Source of the DNA: an uncultured Acetatifactor sp.
GTDB taxonomy: Bacteria > Bacillota > Clostridia > Lachnospirales > Lachnospiraceae
Direction of reading: 5' to 3'
NCBI GenBank assembly: GCA_910580225.1
Contig: CAJTXE010000003.1
Coordinates: 87,600-151,599, forward strand
DNA: 64,000 bases
In this document: positions 42,751 through 51,054 of the stretch, in pieces
How positions within the stretch are numbered: position 1 is the first letter of the stretch
Layout of the letters: every line of letters begins with the position of its first letter
Made by a program: the position numbers and the translations under genes
The notes under the pieces: model-generated
What the model saw: only the letters and a program-made list of their open reading frames with translations
Database searches by the model: none
What the model was told of the DNA's origin: nothing

Positions 42751-42930
42751 TGAAACGGAACAGAGGACCCGGAGGATCCCGGCAGCAGCCGGCATGTGGC
42801 GGTGCTGTATGGGCCCCTGGCACTGGCCAGAGACATGAGACTGGGAGGGGAGGAACTCCTGACGGTGATTATGCTTCCGCAGGAAAGTCCTGGCGCAGAG
42901 ATTTCCAGATGGAGGTGTGGATGCAGATAA
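42751..42930 (+). pseudogene. Probable remnant of a GH127-like (DUF1680) glycosidase
   Basis: Between clpS and uppP a frame closed by stops at 42751 and 42928 reads NGTEDPEDPGSSRHVAVLYG, continuing PLALARDMRLGGEELLTVIM. The phrase VAVLYGPLALA resembles the C-terminal part of beta-L-arabinofuranosidase-like DUF1680 proteins (pattern VAxLYGPLVLAG). There is no start, ribosome-binding site or rest of the gene, so this would be a leftover fragment. The remaining gap (42931-43195) contains the uppP promoter and one small GCCTCCCGGAGGC palindrome only. Confidence 0.35.
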
Positions 42931-43073
42931 AAGATTGATAAAATATCATTTGGTGCCATAAGTCAGCAATTTCCCAGCAGAACCGGTAGTCTGACTCGTT
43001 GCCTGCGGGAATATAATTTACCAATGTGCGGTTGGTCAGCCTCCCGGAGGCAGGTCTGCAAATTCGAAAAGGA

Positions 43074-43102
43074 TTGTATTTTTCCGCAGATTCTATTATA
43101 AT
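43074..43102 (+). promoter_or_regulatory. Promoter of uppP
   Basis: TTGTAT (43074-43079), 17 bases, perfect TATAAT (43097-43102), 94 bases before the start. Confidence 0.75.
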
Positions 43103-43195
43103 AAATGCGCCGGTATTCCAGTTAAGCTTTCCGAAGGATGACAAAAAGACGGAGCCGGTTCAGAAATAAAAACAGGAGAATAGGAGAATAGGAAA

Positions 43196-44071
43196 ATGAT
43201 AGAAATCCTAAAAGCAATTCTCTACGGAATCGTAGAAGGAATTACAGAATGGCTTCCCATCAGCAGTACGGGACATTTGATTTTATTGGAAAGCATCATG
43301 CCTTTTCAGACCGTGGCCGAGGGCGGGAGTGTTACCGGGGAGTTTTTCGGCATGTTTGATGTGGTGATTCAGTTGGGAGCCATCCTGGCGGTGGTGGTGC
43401 TGTTCTGGAACCGGATCTGGCCTTTTGCGCTGACCCGGAAAGAACGGGAGAAGGAAGGCGGAACAGGCGTTCTGTCCTGGCTTAAGAAGGATATCTGGAT
43501 TTTGTGGTTTAAAATATTGGTATCCTGTGTGCCCGCGGCTGTGATCGGCATCCTGTTTGATGATGTGTTCGATGCTCTGTTTTACAATCCAACCTGTGTG
43601 GCCATTGCACTGATTGTGTTTGGTGTGGCTTTTATCATTGTGGAGAACTGGAACAGGGGAAGACGGCCCAGGGTGCGGGAGCTGTCTCAGATTTCCTATC
43701 AGACAGCTTTCCTCATCGGTGCTTTTCAGCTTATTGCGGCGGTTTTCCCGGGCACCTCCCGCTCCGGAGCAACCATTGTGGGTGCCTTGCTCATTGGCGT
43801 GTCCAGGACTGTGGCGGCGGAATATACTTTTTTCCTGGCCATTCCCGTGATGTTCGGAGCCAGTCTTTTGAAGGTGGTGAAATTCGGATTTGCATTTACT
43901 TCTCTGGAACTGACGCTGCTGCTCACGGGGACACTGGTATCCTTTATCGTCTCTCTGTTTGTGCTCCGGTTTCTGATGGGGTACATCAAAAAGCATGATT
44001 TCAAGGTGTTCGGCTGGTACCGCATTGTGCTGGGAGCAGTGGTGCTTCTGTATTTCGGTTTTCTGGCCTAA
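43196..44071 (+). CDS. uppP: Undecaprenyl-diphosphate phosphatase
   Basis: 291 residues, polytopic. The two conserved active-site motifs of the BacA/UppP family are present: EGITEWLPISSTGHLIL (about residues 14-30) and PGTSRSGATIVGALLIG. It dephosphorylates C55 isoprenyl diphosphate outside the membrane, recycling the peptidoglycan lipid carrier, and confers bacitracin tolerance when abundant. The ATG follows GGAGAATAGGAAA. Length and helix pattern are normal. Confidence 0.96.
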   Translation: MIEILKAILYGIVEGITEWLPISSTGHLILLESIMPFQTVAEGGSVTGEFFGMFDVVIQLGAILAVVVLFWNRIWPFALTRKEREKEGGTGVLSWLKKDIWILWFKILVSCVPAAVIGILFDDVFDALFYNPTCVAIALIVFGVAFIIVENWNRGRRPRVRELSQISYQTAFLIGAFQLIAAVFPGTSRSGATIVGALLIGVSRTVAAEYTFFLAIPVMFGASLLKVVKFGFAFTSLELTLLLTGTLVSFIVSLFVLRFLMGYIKKHDFKVFGWYRIVLGAVVLLYFGFLA

Positions 44072-44128
44072 ATACGGTTTTCTGTGGACAAATTGTTCTT
44101 CTCACAGATCAGAACGCATATACTGTTT

Positions 44129-44743
44129 TCAGGACTGGCCGTATTTTTCTCTGAGATGGCGCAGGATAGTATTTCGGCTGGAGGAACGGAGACCTTCGGC
44201 GGTGTGTATCAGCTGTTCGATCCGGAAGCGTTCTCCCTGGGAGGCCCAATAATCGGCCAGTTTATCATAGGTAGCGCTCACATCGGTATTGGTGCTGACG
44301 GCAAATTCCATGAGCACAGAAGCTTCTTTTACATATCCGGACGAGATCAGTTCGTCGGCCCATTTCTGCAGAGTGCATACCAGAAGGGTGTAATTCTGGT
44401 CATATTCCGAGAGGGCTGTGATATTGGCCGTGCCGTATTCCAGCTTCAGATCCGTGTTGGTATATCCGGTAAGGTTTACGATTTTTTGGGAGCTGAGAGT
44501 TTCCAGAGTCTGGATACATTCCATGACTACGTCGTTGTCGTTCATAAGGCGGGTTGGAAAACGCTTCAGGGGAATCGTGATATAGGGCAGCCCGTCCAGG
44601 GATTTGCGGCGGACGGAGTTGGCCTGATTCTCTCTGACCCAGAAATTCTTGTCGTCTTTTCGGCGTTTTCTTGTCTGTTTTTTGACATTGTAGTAAACCA
44701 GAATGGAGAAGGTAATAAATGCGCCTAAAAAACCCAGATTCAT
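44129..44743 (-). CDS. Hypothetical membrane-anchored protein
   Basis: 204 residues from ATG 44743, behind AAAGGAAAAAAT. An N-terminal hydrophobic helix (about 2-20) is followed by a basic patch KKQTRKRRKDD, then a mostly helical soluble domain (about 45-204). The last part (TYDKLADYWASQGERFRIEQL) has a TPR-like look. It is probably anchored with the bulk in the cytoplasm. I recognise no family. A weak minus-strand promoter (TTCCCT, 17 bases, TATACT; 44796-44824) precedes it. It is convergent with uppP, 57 bases away, without a clear terminator. Confidence 0.7.
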   Translation of the reverse strand: MNLGFLGAFITFSILVYYNVKKQTRKRRKDDKNFWVRENQANSVRRKSLDGLPYITIPLKRFPTRLMNDNDVVMECIQTLETLSSQKIVNLTGYTNTDLKLEYGTANITALSEYDQNYTLLVCTLQKWADELISSGYVKEASVLMEFAVSTNTDVSATYDKLADYWASQGERFRIEQLIHTAEGLRSSSRNTILRHLREKYGQS

Positions 44744-44843
44744 ATTTTTTCCTTTCCCGACCGCCTGTTTTGAATACGGCGGCCTGATTCTTTTAAGTAT
44801 AGCAAAGGAAGCCGCATAAGGGAAGAGGAAAAAGGAATAAAGC

Positions 44844-44872
44844 TTGCCAAAAACATGATTTTCAGATATAAT
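44844..44872 (+). promoter_or_regulatory. Promoter of the small ORF-vanW operon
   Basis: TTGCCA (44844-44849), 17 bases, perfect TATAAT (44867-44872), 48 bases before the small ORF start. Confidence 0.78.
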
Positions 44873-44920
44873 TTCCTGGTAAGGAACAAAGAACTGCTGC
44901 AGGGCAAGGAGGTGTCCGTT

Positions 44921-45028
44921 ATGTTTCATATGAATAATAGGAAGAAAAATCAACGTATTTCTGCTGTGATTGTCATTTTGCTGGTGCTTGCCATGATAGT
45001 GCCGCTGGTGACGTCCATCATCCCGTAG
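44921..45028 (+). CDS. 35-residue single-helix membrane peptide
   Basis: A short gene absent from ordinary length-filtered calls. ATG 44921 is six bases after a near-perfect GGAGGTG, and a consensus promoter lies 48 bases upstream. The product starts MFHMNNRKKNQRIS, with several positive charges, then a hydrophobic run AVIVILLVLAMIVPLV and a short polar end, so one membrane helix with the N terminus inside. The vanW-family gene begins 30 bases later, in the same transcript. Function unknown. The strong translation signals are the main reason to believe in it. Confidence 0.7.
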   Translation: MFHMNNRKKNQRISAVIVILLVLAMIVPLVTSIIP

Positions 45029-45058
45029 CAGGATGGAGGGCAGGGAACAAGGAGAGTG

Positions 45059-46537
45059 ATGAAGAATATGAAAAAAAGGATGCGATGGGGATATACTGTG
45101 ATGCTGGCGTTTGCCGGTATGCTGACTTTTGGGATCAGGGCAGATGCGGAGGGTGCCGATGTAATCAAGCAGGGCATTTTTGCAGAGGGTATAGATTTGT
45201 CGGGAATGACTGCTGAAGCTGCCGCGGAGGCAGTGGAGGCTTATGTGGAGGAGCTGAAAACGACAGAGATTACTCTGGTGGCCGCCGCCGGTACGGAAGT
45301 GGCGGTGACGGCAGAAGAGCTTGGCATTTTCTGGGCCAATCCGGAATTGGTGGATGAGGCGCTGGAAGTGGGAACCCATGGTAATGTCATCGAGCGCTAC
45401 AAATTATTGAAGGATCTGGAGAAAGAGAATCTTATCCTGCCGGTGGAACTGACTTTTGATTTACAGGCCATCAGCGATATTCTGCTGGAAAAATGCGTGC
45501 AGTATGATGTAAAAGCGGAGGATGCTGCTTTGGTCCGGGAAAACGGAGAATTCCGTGTGGTGGGAGGACAGATCGGTTATGCGCTGGATGTGGAGACTTC
45601 CGTGGACAGGGTCAGTGAACAGCTGATGAGAGGTTGGGACAGGCAGCCCTGTACCATTGAACTGGACGTGGAGGTGGAAGAACCCAGGGGAACTGCTGAG
45701 GAACTGGCCCAGGTCAAAGATGTGCTGGGCACATTTACCACATCGTATAGTTCCTCCGGTTCGAACAGGAGCGCCAATGTGGCAAATGGCTGTAATCTGA
45801 TTAACGGTACGCTGCTGTATCCCGGAGAAGAATTTTCTACATATGAGACCGTAGCGCCCTTTTCCCAGGCCAACGGTTATTATATGGCCGGTTCCTACAT
45901 GAACGGAAGGGTGGTGGACAGCCTTGGGGGCGGTATCTGTCAGGTATCTACTACGCTTTACAATGCAGTGCTGCGGGCAGAGCTGGATGTGACGGAGCGT
46001 CATAACCATTCCATGATTGTCACCTATGTGGATCCGTCTGCGGATGCCGCCATTGCGGAGAGTTCAGGAAAAGATTTCAAGTTTGTGAATAATCTGGAAT
46101 ATCCGGTTTATATTGAAGGAACTACAGAAAATAAGCGTATTACCTTTACCATTTACGGCAAGGAGGAACGGAGCCAGGACAGAGAGGTGCGTTACGACAG
46201 CCAGGTACTGGAAGTGATCAATCCGCCGGCCGATATGATTCATGCGGATGCCTCACGGCCCATTGGCTATATTGTGTATGACAGTGCCCATGTAGGATAT
46301 AAGGCACAGCTGTGGAAAGTGGTGCTGGAAGGCGGCCAGGAGGTAAGCCGTACGCAGGTGAACAGCAGCAGCTACAAGATGGTGCCGAGGAACGGCACAG
46401 TTGGGACGGCGACGGAGGATCCGGCAGCCTATGAGGAGATTATGGCAGCCATCGGCACCGGCAGCCTGGATCATGTGAAGAATGTGATTGCCATGCTGAC
46501 GGCACCGCCGCCGGAAGAAGATGAGGAAGAGGAGTAG
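45059..46537 (+). CDS. VanW-family protein with peptidoglycan-binding-like domain
   Basis: 492 residues from ATG 45059 behind AAGGAG. A signal peptide (about 1-27) indicates export. A putative YoaR/PG_binding_4-like region (about 60-210) is followed by the VanW domain (about 215-365), with NRSANVANGCNLINGTLLYPGE (seen as CNLINGTLLYPGEEFS), GGGICQVSTTLYNAVLRA and ERHNHSM. The acidic tail is EEDEEEE. VanW-family domains are linked to the cell envelope, but their biochemical role is not settled. It probably shares a transcript with the small membrane peptide upstream. Confidence 0.92.
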   Translation: MKNMKKRMRWGYTVMLAFAGMLTFGIRADAEGADVIKQGIFAEGIDLSGMTAEAAAEAVEAYVEELKTTEITLVAAAGTEVAVTAEELGIFWANPELVDEALEVGTHGNVIERYKLLKDLEKENLILPVELTFDLQAISDILLEKCVQYDVKAEDAALVRENGEFRVVGGQIGYALDVETSVDRVSEQLMRGWDRQPCTIELDVEVEEPRGTAEELAQVKDVLGTFTTSYSSSGSNRSANVANGCNLINGTLLYPGEEFSTYETVAPFSQANGYYMAGSYMNGRVVDSLGGGICQVSTTLYNAVLRAELDVTERHNHSMIVTYVDPSADAAIAESSGKDFKFVNNLEYPVYIEGTTENKRITFTIYGKEERSQDREVRYDSQVLEVINPPADMIHADASRPIGYIVYDSAHVGYKAQLWKVVLEGGQEVSRTQVNSSSYKMVPRNGTVGTATEDPAAYEEIMAAIGTGSLDHVKNVIAMLTAPPPEEDEEEE

Positions 46538-46635
46538 CAGCCGGCATCGGGAAGAAAGAGATGCATTCATAGGAGGCGGCATCTGCTGCATGGTAAGCAG
46601 GAACTTTTGGGAATGCTTTGGCATGGAGGAATGGT

Positions 46636-47673
46636 ATGAAGACAGGGAAGATTCCGGAGAATGTCCTGAAACGGGCGGTTTTGAGACAAATCGGGATCCG
46701 GAATGGGATAAACGGAAGTGGCGCAGGGATAGGAAATGACTGCGCCATTTTCCCTTTTTCAGGGACAGATTGGGAACAGGCAGGAATGTCGCCGGCAGAA
46801 GCGGGAGTGCCGGCTCTTTGCACACAGGAAGCAGTGTTGGCATGGAAGGAGGCGCCTGGAATTGGTGATGCGTTTATGACGATGGCAGAGCTGATCCAGA
46901 AATGTGCCAATAACCTGGCGGCGGGCGGTGCATGCCCGGCTGCAGTAATGATTGCGCTGTTTGTGCCGGAAAGTGCGGAGGAAGCCGATGTAAGGGTATG
47001 GATGGCGGAGGCAGCACAAAAATGTACGGAATTATATATAAAAATTATCGGTGGACAGACCAGAACTGTCAGTGCGGCGATTTGTCCCATGGCGGTGGTA
47101 ACCGGGTATGGGATTGCATCAGCGGGCCATTGCGTTATCGGAAGAGCGGAGTCAGGACAGGATGTGGTAGTCAGCAAGTGGATCGGACTTCAGGGAACCG
47201 CCGTGCTGGTAAGGCGCCATAAAGAACGTCTTCTGCAGAGGTATCCTGCATACCTGGTAAAAGAGGCAGAAGGGTTCGGGCGGTATCTCTCCGTGCTTCC
47301 GGAAGCGGAAATTGCACTGCAGCATGGTGTCCGCGCCATGCACGACGCTTCTGAGGGCGGGATTTTCGGAGCCCTGTGGGAACTGGCGGAAGGTTCCGAT
47401 GTGGGACTGCAGATCGATATGAGAAAGCTGCCTCTGCGTCAGGAGACCGTGGAGGTCTGCGAAAGCTGCAATGTGAATCCCTATGAGCTGATGTCAGGAG
47501 GCTGCCTGGTGATGACAGCTGAGGACGGTCCGAGTCTGAAGGCGGCACTGGAAGCGGCGTACATTCCGGCTGCAGTGGTGGGAAAAGTCACTGCAGGAAA
47601 GGAACGGATCCTGCGAAACAGAGACGAAATCCGGTATATGAACAGGCCGGAGCGGGACGGGATTTATGTCTGA
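46636..47673 (+). CDS. AIR synthase-related (PurM/HypE-like) protein
   Basis: 345 residues from ATG 46636, six bases after GGAGG. PurM-like ATP-grasp dimer features: GNDCAIFPFSG near the N terminus, ELIQKCANNLAAGGACPAAV (20 residues, the conserved nucleotide-contact helix), and the C-terminal MHDASEGGIFGALWELA and NPYELMSGGCLVM. The last two are typical of the AIR synthase-related/HypE group. No purine or hydrogenase genes adjoin it. The true substrate is unknown; it may act on a thiol or carbamoyl intermediate as relatives do. Confidence 0.85.
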   Translation: MKTGKIPENVLKRAVLRQIGIRNGINGSGAGIGNDCAIFPFSGTDWEQAGMSPAEAGVPALCTQEAVLAWKEAPGIGDAFMTMAELIQKCANNLAAGGACPAAVMIALFVPESAEEADVRVWMAEAAQKCTELYIKIIGGQTRTVSAAICPMAVVTGYGIASAGHCVIGRAESGQDVVVSKWIGLQGTAVLVRRHKERLLQRYPAYLVKEAEGFGRYLSVLPEAEIALQHGVRAMHDASEGGIFGALWELAEGSDVGLQIDMRKLPLRQETVEVCESCNVNPYELMSGGCLVMTAEDGPSLKAALEAAYIPAAVVGKVTAGKERILRNRDEIRYMNRPERDGIYV

Positions 47674-47728
47674 CTGCAGGGCCCAGAGAGACCAGACAGG
47701 TAAATAGCGAAGCAATGGGAGAAAATTC

Positions 47729-47757
47729 TTGCCGCATGATAGTGTGTGTGGTAAAAT
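47729..47757 (+). promoter_or_regulatory. Promoter of the Lrp-aminotransferase operon
   Basis: TTGCCG (47729-47734), 17 bases, TAAAAT (47752-47757). An 11-base direct repeat CAGCCCTGAAA lies just downstream (47780-47808, 2.5 copies) and could be a site for the regulator; this is a guess. Confidence 0.55.
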
Positions 47758-47903
47758 AACCCTGATAAAATGACAGGAGCAGCCCTGAAACAGCCCTGAA
47801 ACAGCCTGTGTGAATGCCCTTTGGTTTTGGGGACCCTTCCTGACAGGATGAGTCAGGGACGGTGACAGGAGATACCAGATTACAGAAAAGAGAGGTTGAC
47901 AAA

Positions 47904-48386
47904 ATGAGAGAAGAATTATTGGCTATAATCGAGAGAAACAGCCGGATTGATTTAAAAGAACTGGCAGTTCTCCTGGGGACGGAAGAAGCATTGATTGCCA
48001 ACGAACTGGCGGCAATGGAGCAGGAAGGCGTGATCTGCGGCTACCATACCATGATCGACTGGGAGAAGACTTCCAAGGAAAAGGTGTCTGCCCTGATCGA
48101 AGTGCGGGTGACACCCCAGAGAGGGCAGGGGTTTGACAGCGTTGCAGAGAGGATTTACAAGTATCCGGAGGTTGAGAGTGTGTACCTGATCTCCGGAAGC
48201 TATGACCTGATGGTTATCCTGGAAGGCAAGACACTGCGGGAGGTATCCTCCTTTGTATCGGATAAACTCTCCACTCTGGAATCCGTGCTGAGTGTTGCCA
48301 CTCATTTCATCCTTCGGAAATATAAGGACCACGGTACGGTTCTGGACAAGAAAAAAGAAGACGAAAGGGAGATGATTACCCCATGA
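47904..48386 (+). CDS. Lrp/AsnC-family transcriptional regulator
   Basis: 160 residues from ATG 47904 behind GAGAGG. The N-terminal helix-turn-helix is DLKELAVLLGTEEALIANEL, and the C-terminal RAM ligand domain (about 65-140) includes YPEVESVYLISGSYDLMVILEG, here represented by VESVYLISGSYDLMV. Lrp proteins sense amino acids. The last four bases overlap the aminotransferase start (ATGA), so the regulator probably controls amino-acid metabolism through that enzyme. Confidence 0.92.
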   Translation: MREELLAIIERNSRIDLKELAVLLGTEEALIANELAAMEQEGVICGYHTMIDWEKTSKEKVSALIEVRVTPQRGQGFDSVAERIYKYPEVESVYLISGSYDLMVILEGKTLREVSSFVSDKLSTLESVLSVATHFILRKYKDHGTVLDKKKEDEREMITP

Positions 48387-49555
48387 GAAATCCGTTAGCA
48401 GAGCATGTTGTAAATATCAAGCCTTCGGGGATACGGAAGTTTTTCGACATTGCCAGTGAGATGAAGGATGCCATTTCCCTGGGCGTGGGGGAACCTGATT
48501 TCGACACCCCCTGGCATATCAGGGACGAAGGTATCTATTCTCTGGAAAAAGGAAGGACTTTTTATACCTCCAATGCAGGTCTGAAGGAACTGCGGGAGGA
48601 GATTGCCAATTACATATACAGGAAGCAGGGGATTCGCTATGAACACCCCATGAAGGAGATTCTGGTCACTGTTGGGGGATCTGAGGCAATCGACATCGGA
48701 TTCCGTGCAATGATCAATCCGGGGGATGAAGTACTGATCCCACAGCCCAGTTTTGTGTCTTACGAACCCTGTGCGGTGATGGCAGGGGCCACGCCTGTGA
48801 TCATTAACCTGAAAGCGGAGAACGAATTTCGTCTTACGCCGCAGGAATTGGAGGATGCCATCACGGAGAAGACCAAGATCCTGGTGCTGCCATTCCCCAA
48901 CAATCCCACCGGGGCCATTATGGAGCGGAAGGACCTGGAGGAAATTGCAAAGGTCATTATAAAACATGACATATATGTCATGTCTGATGAAATCTATGCC
49001 GAACTCTCTTATAAGGAAAAGCATGTATCCATTGCCCAGATTCCGGGTATGAAAGAGCGTACCATCCTGATCAATGGCTTCTCCAAGGCTTTTGCCATGA
49101 CGGGATGGCGGCTGGGATACGCCTGCGGGCCGGAGCCCATTATCGAACAAATGATAAAAATTCATCAATTTGCCATTATGTGTGCTCCTACCACCAGCCA
49201 GTATGCGGCCATTGAGGCGCTGAAAAACGGGGATGAGGATGTGGCAGAGATGTGTACCGCATACAACCAGAGACGGAGATTTCTGGTGCACTGCTTCAAG
49301 GAAATGGGGCTTGAATGTTTTGAGCCTTACGGCGCTTTTTATATTTTCCCCTGCATCAGGGAGTTCGGCATGTCCAGTGACGATTTTGCCATGAAGTTCC
49401 TGGAGGAAGAACGCGTGGCCGTAGTGCCCGGGAACGCCTTCGGGGACTGCGGAGAAGGATATCTGAGGATATCTTATGCTTCTTCGCTGGAAAATCTGCG
49501 GATTGCAATGACGAAGCTGGCCCGGTTTGTGGAGAAGCTGCGCAGGGAGCGGTAA
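48383..49555 (+). CDS. PLP-dependent aminotransferase (aspartate/aromatic type)
   Basis: 390 residues, with the start overlapping the lrp stop. Fold-type I signature blocks: ISLGVGEPDFDTP, GGSEAIDIGFRAM, PFPNNPTGAIM, VMSDEIYAELSY, and the Schiff-base Lys in LINGFSKAFAMTGWRLGY. The GWRLGY and PNNPTG context matches the AspC/PatA group (subgroup I-gamma). The coupling to an Lrp regulator supports a role in amino-acid synthesis or breakdown. Confidence 0.93.
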   Translation: MRNPLAEHVVNIKPSGIRKFFDIASEMKDAISLGVGEPDFDTPWHIRDEGIYSLEKGRTFYTSNAGLKELREEIANYIYRKQGIRYEHPMKEILVTVGGSEAIDIGFRAMINPGDEVLIPQPSFVSYEPCAVMAGATPVIINLKAENEFRLTPQELEDAITEKTKILVLPFPNNPTGAIMERKDLEEIAKVIIKHDIYVMSDEIYAELSYKEKHVSIAQIPGMKERTILINGFSKAFAMTGWRLGYACGPEPIIEQMIKIHQFAIMCAPTTSQYAAIEALKNGDEDVAEMCTAYNQRRRFLVHCFKEMGLECFEPYGAFYIFPCIREFGMSSDDFAMKFLEEERVAVVPGNAFGDCGEGYLRISYASSLENLRIAMTKLARFVEKLRRER

Positions 49556-49603
49556 GGGGCATTGGTTTTTTCGGCAGGATGCATCCTGATACGGAGGAAG
49601 AAA

Positions 49604-50101
49604 ATGCACATTATTTTACATCAACCGGAAATTCCGGGAAATACGGGAAATATTGGACGTACCTGTGCGGCTACGGGCACACCTCTGCATTTGATAGAAC
49701 CCCTGGGGTTCCGGCTGGATGAAAAATCGATCCGGCGGGCCGGGATGGACTATTGGTTCCAGTTAGACGTTAAAAGATATACAAATTTTGACGAATTTCA
49801 GGGACGGCATCCAGGGGCAAAAATTTGGATGGCTACCACCAAGGCCAGGCAGGTCTATACAGAGGTCGCATACGGACCGGACGACTACATTATGTTTGGC
49901 AGAGAAAGCGCCGGGATACCGGAGGAAATACTGGTGGAGCATGAGGAAAACTGTATTCGGATTCCCATGTTGGACGCCATTCGGTCACTGAACCTGTCCA
50001 ATTCTGTGGCCATTGTACTGTATGAGGCATTGCGGCAGAACGGATTTGCCGGGATGCAGCGGGAAGGAGAGCTTCACCGGTTGAAATGGGAGCAATGTTG
50101 A
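49604..50101 (+). CDS. trmL: tRNA (cytidine(34)-2'-O)-methyltransferase
   Basis: 165 residues from ATG 49604, six bases after GGAGG. SPOUT-class knot enzyme: the N terminus is MHIILHQPEIPGNTGNIGRT, the middle loop FGRESAGIPEEIL, and the C-terminal knot RIPMLDAIRSLNLSNSVAIV with the SAM-contacting Asn-Ser. It methylates the wobble ribose of tRNA-Leu. It follows the aminotransferase by 48 bases and ends at a strong terminator. Confidence 0.96.
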   Translation: MHIILHQPEIPGNTGNIGRTCAATGTPLHLIEPLGFRLDEKSIRRAGMDYWFQLDVKRYTNFDEFQGRHPGAKIWMATTKARQVYTEVAYGPDDYIMFGRESAGIPEEILVEHEENCIRIPMLDAIRSLNLSNSVAIVLYEALRQNGFAGMQREGELHRLKWEQC

Positions 50102-50111
50102 TAGGTTATAC

Positions 50112-50155
50112 ACAGCTGAAGATCAGATTAAAAGTCTGATTTTCAGCTGTTTTTC
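50112..50155 (+). terminator. Terminator after trmL
   Basis: ACAGCTGAAGATCAGA (50112-50127) pairs with TCTGATTTTCAGCTGT (50135-50150) along 16 bases with one wobble, followed by T's. Confidence 0.9.
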
Positions 50156-50234
50156 TGATTAGAGGTTCTTTTCCGATATTCCTGAATACAGATTTTCTTT
50201 TTCCACTGCAGATGTGTAACCGGAAACCGGCAGA

Positions 50235-50263
50235 TTGTTATTTTGAAAAAAGTATGTTATGAT
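50235..50263 (+). promoter_or_regulatory. Promoter of the LytTR-GHKL operon
   Basis: TTGTTA (50235-50240), 17 bases, TATGAT (50258-50263), 43 bases before the start. No LytTR box is seen here, so no sign of self-activation. Confidence 0.65.
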
Positions 50264-50305
50264 CATATAAATCAATTGCGGTGATAGCGGAGGAAAGAGA
50301 GAACA

Positions 50306-51019
50306 GTGAGGATTGCAGTGGTCGAAGACGAAAAACCACACAGGGATTTGCTGGTTCACTACTTGGAAGATTGGCACAGGGGACAGAGGAGAGCTGTTAT
50401 ATTGGAAGTTTTTGAATCTTCAGAAGCTTTTTTGTTCCGGTATGAGGAGAGCAGAGATTTTGATCTCCTTTTTATTGATATCCAGATGCCGGGGATGAAC
50501 GGTATGGAGCTGGCCAGAAAGGTCAGAGCCAGGGATAGGGACATTGTAATCGTGTTTGTTACCGGAGTCTGCGATTATCTGGAGGAAGGTTATGAAGTGG
50601 AGGCGCTGCATTACCTGATGAAGCCCCTGGACCCTGAAAGATTGAATCAGTGTCTGGAGAAAGCATTGCAGCGAAGGCAAAGGGGAACCTTTATAACCCT
50701 TCACACCGGGGAAGGGATTCTGAAGATCAATCAGGAATGCGTGAATTATGTGGAAGCCAGAGGAAGAAACTGCTGTATTGGCAGAATGGGAGAAGACGGA
50801 GAGCTGGAGGTAAAGGAAAGTTTTTCAGAAGTGGAGAAGCTGCTGGATGAAGGGGAATTTGTAAAATGTCATCGCTCTTTTCTATGCCGCATCAGCAATA
50901 TTCATCATATCGGCAGAGAGGATATCTTTTTTGACGACGGAAGCTCTGTTCCGGTGAGCAGGAGACTGTGGCAGCAGGTGAATCGGCTCTTTATTGATTA
51001 TTTTCGAAAAAATACGTGA
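50306..51019 (+). CDS. LytTR-family response regulator
   Basis: 237 residues from GTG 50306 behind GGAGG. The receiver domain (about 1-120) has the acidic pair in VVEDEKP and the phospho-accepting Asp in LLFIDIQMPGMNGMEL. The LytTR DNA-binding domain (about 135-235) shows VNYVEARGRNCCI, KCHRSFLCRISNI and DDGSSVPVSRRLW. Such proteins bind paired direct repeats upstream of weak promoters and govern peptide signalling or exporter genes. The gene adjoins its kinase, and a matching repeat pair occurs at 51946-51974. Confidence 0.94.
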   Translation: MRIAVVEDEKPHRDLLVHYLEDWHRGQRRAVILEVFESSEAFLFRYEESRDFDLLFIDIQMPGMNGMELARKVRARDRDIVIVFVTGVCDYLEEGYEVEALHYLMKPLDPERLNQCLEKALQRRQRGTFITLHTGEGILKINQECVNYVEARGRNCCIGRMGEDGELEVKESFSEVEKLLDEGEFVKCHRSFLCRISNIHHIGREDIFFDDGSSVPVSRRLWQQVNRLFIDYFRKNT

Positions 51020-51054
51020 ATCTATAATATACGATAAACGAGAGGAGAGAAGAT

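Noticed and set aside
42702..42938. 78-residue frame beginning MADSWKEL
   Set aside because: Low-complexity Gly/Arg-rich product without motif; another frame of the same bases shows the glycosidase-like remnant.
47780..47808. Direct repeat CAGCCCTGAAA as an Lrp site or mobile-element footprint
   Set aside because: Only two and a half copies with no palindrome; too little to claim more than a note in the promoter entry.
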